A model generated the notes under the pieces. That model was not told the DNA's origin. It searched no databases and worked only from the letters and a program-made list of their open reading frames with translations. This document shows, in pieces, positions 7,429-14,698 of a stretch of 64,000 nucleotides of DNA (within the stretch, counting starts at the first letter, position 1; every line of letters begins with the position of its first letter). The DNA is from Amycolatopsis methanolica 239. GTDB lineage: Bacteria; Actinomycetota; Actinomycetes; Mycobacteriales; Pseudonocardiaceae. Position numbers and translations under genes: made by a program. The stretch is from positions 2,294,001-2,358,000 of the forward strand of contig NZ_CP009110.1 of the NCBI RefSeq assembly GCF_000739085.1, written 5' to 3'.

Positions 7429-8391
7429 GTGAGCGTCAGCACGACGGACGTGGCTGCGGAGCTGAAGATTCTGCGAAAGGGGCGAGGGGTGTCCGCGAAC
7501 CGGCTGGTGGAACGCGTCGGACCGGCATTGCACGCGGTGTGCGGCATTTCCGCCGCGGACAATGCCGCGGTCATCCGGCAGAAGGTGTCAGACCGGTTGG
7601 GGGCGCTCATCGAGGCGCTGCCGGACGACCTGCGGACGTCGCTGCTGGCCGCGTTCGGGTTGCACGAGCAGGCGCAGCACCCCTTCTACCAGGAACGCGT
7701 GCACTGGGCCGCGCAGACGCTGGACCGGGACGCCCGCACGGTCCGGCGGCGCATCGACGAGGGCATCGACCGGCTCGCCGAACTCGCGGTGGCCGGCGCC
7801 GAGCCCGCGGAGGCGCCGGCACCCAGCCGGAGCTGGCACACCGAGGAGCTCCGCGTGGCGCTCGCGCTCGACCAGCCGGTGCCGGAGGCGTTCGAGTTCC
7901 GGCGAGTGGTCGTCGACGCGGACGAGATCGACGAGCTGGACCTGGCGCTGACCCTGACCTCGGCGGGGCCGAACAGCACGCCACTGCAGGAGACGGACCT
8001 GCAGGTCGACGTGTTCTACGGTGGTGTGCTGACCGGGCGGCGCATGGAGTCGAGCGACCGGATCGGTCTCGCGCTCCGGCCGCCCGGCCGCCTCCGGCGC
8101 GGCGATCGGCACGACATCGCGCTGCGGTTCCGCGCGGGCTTGCGCCAGCCCCACTACGTGTGCGTGCCGCGGCACCCCTGCGACCTGTTCGACCTGCACA
8201 TCCGCTTCGCCCGGCCGTTGCCGGCCGAGGTCGTGCGACTGGACAAGGCGTTCCAGGACGACGCCCGCGACCACTCCGCTCGCGGCACGCCGATCGAGCC
8301 CGACGAGGCCGGCGAGGTCCACGAGCAGTTCCGCCACCTGGTACCCGGGTTCGCCTACGGCGTGCGCTGGCGCCCCGCCGCCGGGGGCTGA
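7429..8391 (+). CDS. Conserved actinobacterial protein of unknown function
   Basis: This 320-aa protein starts at GTG 7429 with GGGAGGA upstream. The first ~130 residues look like an all-helical regulatory module (ELKILRKGRGVSANRLVERVG...DARTVRRRIDEG) of a kind often seen at the head of actinomycete regulators. Residues ~150-315 are beta-rich and contain a CVPRHPCDLFDLHIRF segment. There is no signal peptide or membrane helix. It is divergent from the tiny membrane peptides and convergent with the TIR-STAND gene, whose stop is 6 bp away. I do not recognise the function. Its setting suggests a component or target of the island. Confidence 0.7.
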   Translation: MSVSTTDVAAELKILRKGRGVSANRLVERVGPALHAVCGISAADNAAVIRQKVSDRLGALIEALPDDLRTSLLAAFGLHEQAQHPFYQERVHWAAQTLDRDARTVRRRIDEGIDRLAELAVAGAEPAEAPAPSRSWHTEELRVALALDQPVPEAFEFRRVVVDADEIDELDLALTLTSAGPNSTPLQETDLQVDVFYGGVLTGRRMESSDRIGLALRPPGRLRRGDRHDIALRFRAGLRQPHYVCVPRHPCDLFDLHIRFARPLPAEVVRLDKAFQDDARDHSARGTPIEPDEAGEVHEQFRHLVPGFAYGVRWRPAAGG

Positions 8392-8397
8392 CCGGGT

Positions 8398-11022
8398 TCA
8401 CGGTGTCCGTACCGTGGCCCGCGCCGCACTGGCCTTTGCGGACAGTGCGCGAGGCGCTCGGAAGGTGCGGCGCACGTCGGCGGCCGCCTCGTCGACGATC
8501 CTGGTGGCGCGGTTCCGCGACGCGGGGTCCGCCAAGGCAAGTGCCATGCCGAGGTCGAGGCGGGTCGCCAGGGTCTCGGGGTGCCGCAAGCCGAGAACCC
8601 TCGCCTGTCCGGCGACGATGTCGTCCAGAACCCGGGCCTGACGGCCGAAGTCGCCCAGCCGCCCGTGGCTCGAGGCGATCGCGTGGCGAACCCGGTACCG
8701 CAGCGGGTTGTCGTCACCGAACTCGCCGAGGAGGACCGTTTCGGTTCCGGACAGGACTTCGAGCGCCTCCTGCACGCGCCCGGCGGCGGTCAGCGCGCGA
8801 GCCACCGGCACCGACGCGGCCAGGGTCAGCGGGCTGCGGGCGCCCTCCTGCTCGCGGTACTTCGCCGTGAGGTCCCACAGCACGGCCGGCTCGTCCGGTG
8901 TGTGCAGGTGCTCCATGTCCAGCGCCAGCGCCGCGTCCGCCCACAGCAGCATCGCTTCGGCGTGACCGCTGTGGTGGTGGCGGCCCCGTCGTCGGTACGC
9001 GCCGGCCACGTCGGCCGCCAGGTCACGGGCGGGACGGAAGCTGCCCATCAGGAGCAGGTTCCGCGCGTGCTCGAGTTCCATCGCCGCCGTGCGGTCGGCG
9101 TCCGCGGGGAGCCCGTGCGCCCCGTCGAACAACGGCAGGGCGCGGTCCGGGCGGCCCCGGAACCGCCGGGCCCTGGCGAGCGCCGTGATCGCGCGGAGCC
9201 GCAGCTCCGGCCGGCGCGGCCACCGGATCGCGTCGTGCCGCCAGAACACCTCGTCCGCCGCGGCGTAGTCACCCTGGCAGTCCAGGGCCTCGGCGGCGGT
9301 CAGGCCGGCTTCGTACCGGACCGTCTCGTCGGTGGCGGCCGCCACCGCGTGCCGAGCGTGCCGGACCGCCTGGGCGTACAGGCCGCAGTCGATCTCCACG
9401 CGGGCGGCGTCGGCGTAGTCGGCGGCGGTGGCGTTGCCTGCCAGGATGGCGGCCCGCACTTCGCCCGCCGCCGCGTGATCTCCGAGGGTGGAGTAGGCGG
9501 CTGCGACGGGACGCAACAGGGCCGCCCTGGGCCCGGTCGCCCGCTCCGCGAGTGCCCTGGCGTGCTGGAGCAGCAGTACCCGATGCCGGGGGTCGTCCGC
9601 CAGCAGGCGAAGTGTGGTGCCGGTGACTCTGGCGTCAGGTTCGGCGTGCGGGAACGCGCTGCGGGCGACTTCGAGAACCAGTGTGTGCAGCCGGATGCAG
9701 CCGGGGGCGGGCCGGGCGAGGCCGCGTGCCACGAGTTCACCGGCCGCCGCGGTCACGGCGTCAGTGGACAGTCCGAGCGCTTCGGCGGCGAAGCCGGTGG
9801 GGATCGGGACCGGAGCGAGCACGGTGCCCAGCAGCACGAGCTTCCGCGCGACCGCCGGAAGCTCGCTGATCAGGTCGAGGATCGCCTGCGGAGCGGTGCT
9901 CGGCCGTGCCGCCAGCACTTCCGCGTCGAGCGTGTCCGGCCTGCTGCGGAGGAGGTGGGCGTTGGCGCGGATCGCGAAGGGGTGCCCGTCGCAGCGTTCG
10001 ACCAGACCGCGGACGGCATCACGCTCGTCCTCGCGCAGCGGGCGGATGCCGTCGAACAGGCGGAGTCCGTCCGATGGCGGCAGGCCGGCGAGGCCGATCG
10101 CCGGGGCGGGCCAGGCCGGCTGCGCCACGCGTGCCGTCACCAGGGTCGCCACCTGCGCTGTGGGCAGCACGATCTGGTCCAGGACGGCGGGCGGCAACCC
10201 GGCGGGGACGTCGTCGACGAGCACCAAAGTGGGCTCGTCGATCCGTTCGGCGGCGAGCCGTCGCAGCTGGGGGAGCGTGAGCCCGGTCGTGTCCACCGCG
10301 AGCCGCCGGGACAGCGCGGCCGACAGGGTGAGGTGGAACAGCGACAGGAAGTCCGCCGGATCGAGGTGACCGAACGGTCCGGTGCGGACGGTCCCACCGG
10401 GGTAGGCGCCCCGGAAGAGCGTCGCGTACCGCCCGGCCGTTGCGGTCTTGCCTGATCCGGGCGCCCCGCAGATCACCGCGGCCGGTGCGGCCGGCGCCCC
10501 GCCGACGGCGAACCTGGCGCCGCAGAGGGCTTTGTGGATGCTCCAGAACACCTCGTGGCGGCCTGCGAACTGATCGGTCACGGGGCTTTCCACGGGCCAT
10601 CGTTCCCGCACCATCTCGGCCAGTTCGGCCGCGCTCCCGGGCATGGGGACGACGCACTGGGCGAGTTCCGCCGGAACCAGGTGCGCGACGTCCCGATCCG
10701 CCGACAGCGCCAGCACCCGGCTCGAGCCGCCACCGGACGCGGCCAGGAAGGTCGTGATCAGCGCCCACTGGCGGGGCCCGCTCAACGGCCGCGACCGCGA
10801 ATGCACGGCGAGCAACAGGTGAGCGCCCGCCAGCGCTTCCGCGGTCGCGGCGGTGACGACGTCGGGACCGTCCGGATCGTCGTCGAACCGCACGGTCAAC
10901 CCGTGCTCGCGCAACTCGCGCTCGAGCCCGCCCGCCCCGGCGACGGCGTGGGGGAAGGTCAGGAAGACGTCGCAGCGGGGCGGGACCCTCGGGCGCCGCA
11001 CTGACTTATCCGGGAGAACCAC
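8398..11022 (-). CDS. TIR-STAND ATPase-TPR protein with an atypical TIR domain
   Basis: This 874-aa protein has a TIR-like domain (residues ~17-125: CDVFLTFPHA, LTVRFDDDPD, AHLLLAVHSRSRPLSG). A STAND ATPase follows (Walker A CGAPGSGKTA at ~185-194, Walker B LVLVDDV at ~266-272, then LVTARV). The C-terminal half is TPR-like (~440-850). TIR-STAND proteins in bacteria sense infection or internal signals and oligomerise. In NAD-cleaving TIR domains a Trp-Cys-X-X-Glu element supplies the catalytic Glu. Here the matching stretch is WALITTF, with no Glu, so this TIR may only act in assembly. The start is uncertain: GTG 11022 lacks a clear ribosome-binding site, and a later GTG near 10999 is possible. 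It is divergent from the sigma-factor gene. Confidence 0.85.
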   Translation of the reverse strand: MVLPDKSVRRPRVPPRCDVFLTFPHAVAGAGGLERELREHGLTVRFDDDPDGPDVVTAATAEALAGAHLLLAVHSRSRPLSGPRQWALITTFLAASGGGSSRVLALSADRDVAHLVPAELAQCVVPMPGSAAELAEMVRERWPVESPVTDQFAGRHEVFWSIHKALCGARFAVGGAPAAPAAVICGAPGSGKTATAGRYATLFRGAYPGGTVRTGPFGHLDPADFLSLFHLTLSAALSRRLAVDTTGLTLPQLRRLAAERIDEPTLVLVDDVPAGLPPAVLDQIVLPTAQVATLVTARVAQPAWPAPAIGLAGLPPSDGLRLFDGIRPLREDERDAVRGLVERCDGHPFAIRANAHLLRSRPDTLDAEVLAARPSTAPQAILDLISELPAVARKLVLLGTVLAPVPIPTGFAAEALGLSTDAVTAAAGELVARGLARPAPGCIRLHTLVLEVARSAFPHAEPDARVTGTTLRLLADDPRHRVLLLQHARALAERATGPRAALLRPVAAAYSTLGDHAAAGEVRAAILAGNATAADYADAARVEIDCGLYAQAVRHARHAVAAATDETVRYEAGLTAAEALDCQGDYAAADEVFWRHDAIRWPRRPELRLRAITALARARRFRGRPDRALPLFDGAHGLPADADRTAAMELEHARNLLLMGSFRPARDLAADVAGAYRRRGRHHHSGHAEAMLLWADAALALDMEHLHTPDEPAVLWDLTAKYREQEGARSPLTLAASVPVARALTAAGRVQEALEVLSGTETVLLGEFGDDNPLRYRVRHAIASSHGRLGDFGRQARVLDDIVAGQARVLGLRHPETLATRLDLGMALALADPASRNRATRIVDEAAADVRRTFRAPRALSAKASAARATVRTP

Positions 11023-11209
11023 GGCGCTGGGATCGGCATCCGCGGCCCGTCCGCTACACCTTTCCGGAAGTGTCCGGTAATTGACCTGTCCCGCCGCGGC
11101 CGGTCAGCCGCCGAACGGACAAATCCAGGACAACAACCGCGCCACCGCAACGGCGAACCGCGCCACCCCGATCAACCGGGTACCCGTCCTCGTTACCAGG
11201 GAGACAGAG

Positions 11210-11284
11210 ATGGACATCGCCAGTGGTACCGCGGCTGGCCCGGGAAGCGGACTCGCCGTGGCGTCGTGGTGGGCCGAGCCGTGA
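11210..11284 (+). CDS. 24-codon leader ORF coupled to the ECF sigma factor
   Basis: ATG 11210 has AGGGAGA just upstream. The ORF encodes a 24-residue peptide (MDIASGTAAGPGSG...WWAEP). Its TGA overlaps the GTG start of the sigma-factor gene (GTGA at 11281-11284). The sigma factor has no good ribosome-binding site of its own, so its translation probably depends on ribosomes finishing this leader. The two adjacent Trp codons near the end could make coupling sensitive to amino-acid supply; that part is speculation. Confidence 0.5.
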   Translation: MDIASGTAAGPGSGLAVASWWAEP

Positions 11285-11964
11285 CCGCCAGTGTTTCGCC
11301 GCCGGTGACCGCCGTCGATCCGCCGCCGTCCGGCCCCACCGGGGAGTACGCGGTTCTCGCGGATCTCCCGAGGCCGGAGGGGCGGCTCGAAAAGGACGTG
11401 CTCGACCCGGTAGTCGCGGCCGCCCGGCGGGGCGACGAACGCGCGGTTCACACGTTGATGACACTCGTCAAACCGGTGGTGGCCCGGTACTGCCGGGCGC
11501 GGATGGGCGGCCGTGACCTGTCCTACCTCTCCGCCGACGACGTCGCGCAGGAGGTGTGCCTGGCCGTCGTGAAAGCGCTGCCCGGCTACGAGGACCGGGG
11601 CGGCTCGTTCCTGTTCCTGGTGCGGGCGATCGCGGCGAACAAGGTGGCCGACGCCTACCGCCTGGTGTCGCGCGACCGTTCGGAGCCGGTGGCGCAGCTG
11701 CCGGAAGACGGGACGGTCTGGCGCGACCCCGAGGAGCACGTGCTCACCCTCGACCTCGGACGACGTCTGAACGGCCTGCTGGCGCAACTCCCGCCGGCGC
11801 AGCGGGAGGTCCTGGGCCTGCGCGTCGTCGCCGGGTTGTCCACGGCCGAGACCGCCCAGTCGATGGGCATCACGCCCGGCAACGTCCGGATCAGCCAGCA
11901 CCGCGCGCTGACGAGGTTGCGGCGGATGATCGCGGAGGAGTCCGGTCAGGAGCGGAGCCGGTGA
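11281..11964 (+). CDS. ECF sigma factor, SigD-like
   Basis: This 227-aa protein has sigma-70 region 2 at ~45-115 (VARYCRARMGG...SADDVAQEVCLAVVKALPGYEDRGGSFL, AANKVADAYR). Region 4 is at ~165-215 (LPPAQREVLGLRVVAGLSTAETAQSMGITPGNVRISQHRAL). The wording closely matches the SigD/ShbA group of actinobacterial ECF factors, which normally act in core physiology. No anti-sigma gene adjoins it. GTG 11281 is chosen because of the GTGA overlap with the leader; GTG 11266 is an alternative. The gene is divergent from the TIR-STAND gene, and its 3' end overlaps the convergent SEFIR gene by 19 bp. It may drive expression of the island. Confidence 0.88.
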   Translation: MTASVSPPVTAVDPPPSGPTGEYAVLADLPRPEGRLEKDVLDPVVAAARRGDERAVHTLMTLVKPVVARYCRARMGGRDLSYLSADDVAQEVCLAVVKALPGYEDRGGSFLFLVRAIAANKVADAYRLVSRDRSEPVAQLPEDGTVWRDPEEHVLTLDLGRRLNGLLAQLPPAQREVLGLRVVAGLSTAETAQSMGITPGNVRISQHRALTRLRRMIAEESGQERSR

Positions 11965-13127
11965 ACGAGCCGGGCGACCAGCTCGTCGGCGATGTCGTGA
12001 GCCGACGAGCGCAGGTCCGCAACGGCCAGCGCCTCCTCCGCATCCACGCGAACCCGGTCGTGCCCGTGCACGGTGACCGAGTTGCGCGAGGGTTCGTCCA
12101 GCCGTCCGAGGTAGACCAACATGGCGTGGTCGAGTCCGATCGCCGGAGCCAGGTCGCGCGGCAGCGGGACGTCGACGCGGAGGAGTAGGTCGAGGATGTC
12201 CGCGAGCCGGCCGGTCAGGTCGTTCTCGTCGAGCACCGAGCCGATCGACCTCGCCGGCAAGCCGAACCAGCACGACCGCTGACCGTCCCGGTGCACGGCC
12301 AGCCCTGCGTCGCCGTCACGGGTGCAGGCCCAGGCGAGTTCGTCCGAGAAGCCGGTGTCCAGAGCCTGGGCGTGCGTGAACAGGTCCCGGGCGCGACCGG
12401 TGCCGGCCAGCTCATCGGCGAGCTGCTGGAGCCGTCGGATCCTGAGCCGGTCGCCGTCTTCGACGGGAGCGAGGTGCAGTTCGACCGTGGCCCGCTGCGG
12501 GCGGTAGCGGCCGAGGAGATCCGCTACCCAGACCACCGTTGCGGGCCGGGCGAGCCGCCGCCACTGTGGTGACCGACCGGCCGGAACCGCGCCGGGACCC
12601 GATTTCGGTGGCAGGACAACAGGCGGGCCAAGGGGCGGGCGGACGTGTTCGGGTTGCCTGGTCAGCGTGCGGAGGAGGTACTCCACGCCTCCGGGGGAGC
12701 TGACGTCGTAGCGGTCCACGTTGTACGGCTGCAGGAAGAGCGGGATCTCGTCGATGCGGTGCCCGGGCAGGATCACGGGCAGGACCTTCCTGGTCCATTT
12801 TTCCCGGTCCTCCGAGAGCAGGTCCCGCAGCAGCGCCGCTTCGGCCTGGACGCCGCGGTGGCGGTCGGCGGGCCCGAGGCCGTCGCCCATCTCGCGGTAG
12901 ACCTTGGACGCCACGACGAGCACGAAGTCGGCGCTCAGGATGTGCTCCGTGGCCCAGGCCTGCCAGTCGCGGCGGTCGGTGTCCGCCCAGCTGTCGATGT
13001 CCGCGTCGATGCCCTGTGCGCGCAAGGAGGCAGCGAATTCGCGCACCGTCGCGCGGTGCTGTTCGTCGTCATGCGCGTAGGAAATGAAGACGGTCACGGT
13101 CGAACCCACCGGGAAACGATAGAGCAC
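11946..13127 (-). CDS. SEFIR-domain protein
   Basis: This 393-aa protein carries an N-terminal SEFIR domain (residues ~10-165: VTVFISYAHDDEQH, GIDADIDSWADTDRRDWQAW, ADFVLVVASKVYRE, then RGVQAEAALLRDLL). SEFIR domains are TIR relatives that mediate homotypic contacts, and some bacterial ones take part in phage defence with NAD loss. The C-terminal ~200 residues (from RRLARPATVVWVADLL) are unassigned. They contain alternating helical and strand segments and end in ELVARLVHRLRS. The start is GTG 13127; shorter GTG starts exist. The gene is divergent from the SEFIR-kinase gene, its clear paralogue in the SEFIR part, so the two probably share a promoter region (13128-13241). Confidence 0.82.
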   Translation of the reverse strand: MLYRFPVGSTVTVFISYAHDDEQHRATVREFAASLRAQGIDADIDSWADTDRRDWQAWATEHILSADFVLVVASKVYREMGDGLGPADRHRGVQAEAALLRDLLSEDREKWTRKVLPVILPGHRIDEIPLFLQPYNVDRYDVSSPGGVEYLLRTLTRQPEHVRPPLGPPVVLPPKSGPGAVPAGRSPQWRRLARPATVVWVADLLGRYRPQRATVELHLAPVEDGDRLRIRRLQQLADELAGTGRARDLFTHAQALDTGFSDELAWACTRDGDAGLAVHRDGQRSCWFGLPARSIGSVLDENDLTGRLADILDLLLRVDVPLPRDLAPAIGLDHAMLVYLGRLDEPSRNSVTVHGHDRVRVDAEEALAVADLRSSAHDIADELVARLVHRLRS

Positions 13128-13241
13128 CGTTCCCGGGGCGGTCCGGAAGTCGCGCTGGACAAATAGTGGACAGCTTGCCCATTCGCCTGCGCGGGCGGCG
13201 TTTCCCGTGAGAACGTACGGGCGGTCGGGATCCGGGAAAGG

Positions 13242-14687
13242 ATGGCCAACGTGCGGAATCCGGGTACCGTCGGTATTTCACCGCGGGTGTACGTCTCCTA
13301 CACGCGGGATTCGCCGGAACACGTCAGGTCGGTGCGGGAGTTCGCGGCATTCCTGCGCACCGGGCTGGGTGTGGATGCCGAACACGACGAGTGGCACGCC
13401 ACCGAGCGCCGCGACTGGATCGCGTGGACCGTCGACCAGTTGCGGACAGCCGAGTTCGTGCTGGCCATCGCCTCGCCGGAGTACAAGCGCGTGGCCGACG
13501 GCGGGCGGCAGCGCACCGAGGGGCGCACGCGTGAGCTCGAAGCGGCGATGCTCCGCGACAACCTCGCCCGCAACATCCCGGAGTCGACCCGGCGAGTGCT
13601 GCCTGTCGTCCTGCCGGGCGGCCGTCCCGAGGACATCCCGGACTGCCTGTGCCCGTCGTCCCAGGGCTACTACACGATCCCGCGATTCACCCGCGACGCA
13701 GCCGAGGACCTCCTGCGCGTCCTGAGCGGCGCGCCGCTGCACGAGAAGCCCCCGCTCGGGACGTTCACCCCTCCCATGCCCGGTGTCGACCCGGTCGTCG
13801 TGGTGCACCGCGCCGCGGCTCCGCCGACCGACCGGGTCCTGGCCGTGGGAGCGGTCGTCGACCTCGGCGGGGTTCGACGGCTCGTGGACGGGCAGCACTG
13901 GTCGGAACACCCGAACCGGGACCACGCGGCCGTCTGCCGCCAGGCACGGGCCTCGGCGTTGCCGCCGGACGACGGCAGCGCCTGGCTCCGGCAGGTGGAG
14001 GTGCGGCAGCCGACGGGAGCGGCGGACGCGGCCGTCGCCGCACTGGCCCGGGAGCACGAAATCCTGACCGCGCTGGACGGCCGGGCGCCGGAACTGCCGC
14101 GGCCTCTGGGTTTCTTCCGCGACGGTCACCTCGCGACACTCGCCACCCGCTGGCCGTCGTCGCGGAGCCTCGGCGGTCCGGGCGAGACGCTCGCCACCGA
14201 CATCCCGGCGGTCGGCGAGACCGTCGACCCGTGGCGGATGCGGCAGGTGCTGCGGGGCGTAGCCGGGCTCTGCGGCGCGCTCGCCGCGCTGCACGCTGCC
14301 GGTGCCGCGCACCGGAACCTGACGCCGGAGCGAATCGTGCGGCTCGACGACGGCCGTCTGGCGCTCGTCGACCTCGGCCTCGCCGCCTCCGCGCCGGCGC
14401 CGGGGGAAGGACCCGGCCGGTACCGGGCGCCCGAGCAGCGCCGCGGGAGCTCCCGGCGCACCGGCGCCGCCACCGACGTCTACCAGGTGGCGGCCGTGAC
14501 CCACCACCTGCTCACCGGAACCCCGCCCAGCCCGGCGGTGGCGTTGCCGATCCGGGTCCGGGTGCCCGCGCTGCCGGACGGTGTGGCCGAGGTCCTGGAC
14601 GCCGCGCTGGCGGCCGACCCGGCCGCCCGCCCCGCGCTGAGCGCACTGATCCCGGCTCTCTCGAACCTCCCCGCCATCCCCGCCTGA
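13242..14687 (+). CDS. SEFIR-pseudokinase fusion
   Basis: This 481-aa protein joins a SEFIR domain (residues ~13-165: RVYVSYTRDSPEH, GVDAEHDEWHATERRDWIAW, AEFVLAIASPEYKR) to a protein-kinase-like fold (~205-470). In the kinase part the catalytic loop reads HRNLTPERIV instead of HRDxKPxN. The metal-binding DFG is DLG, and the beta-3 lysine position appears as Arg in VEVRQP. The catalytic Asp is therefore replaced by Asn, which predicts a pseudokinase or a very weak kinase. YRAPEQR and DVYQVAAVTHHLLTG match later kinase motifs. ATG 13242 lies very close to AAAGGA; GTG 13251 has better spacing and may be the true start. It leads a three-gene unit with the helicase and the last island gene. Confidence 0.85.
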   Translation: MANVRNPGTVGISPRVYVSYTRDSPEHVRSVREFAAFLRTGLGVDAEHDEWHATERRDWIAWTVDQLRTAEFVLAIASPEYKRVADGGRQRTEGRTRELEAAMLRDNLARNIPESTRRVLPVVLPGGRPEDIPDCLCPSSQGYYTIPRFTRDAAEDLLRVLSGAPLHEKPPLGTFTPPMPGVDPVVVVHRAAAPPTDRVLAVGAVVDLGGVRRLVDGQHWSEHPNRDHAAVCRQARASALPPDDGSAWLRQVEVRQPTGAADAAVAALAREHEILTALDGRAPELPRPLGFFRDGHLATLATRWPSSRSLGGPGETLATDIPAVGETVDPWRMRQVLRGVAGLCGALAALHAAGAAHRNLTPERIVRLDDGRLALVDLGLAASAPAPGEGPGRYRAPEQRRGSSRRTGAATDVYQVAAVTHHLLTGTPPSPAVALPIRVRVPALPDGVAEVLDAALAADPAARPALSALIPALSNLPAIPA

Positions 14688-14698
14688 GGACCCGCCCG

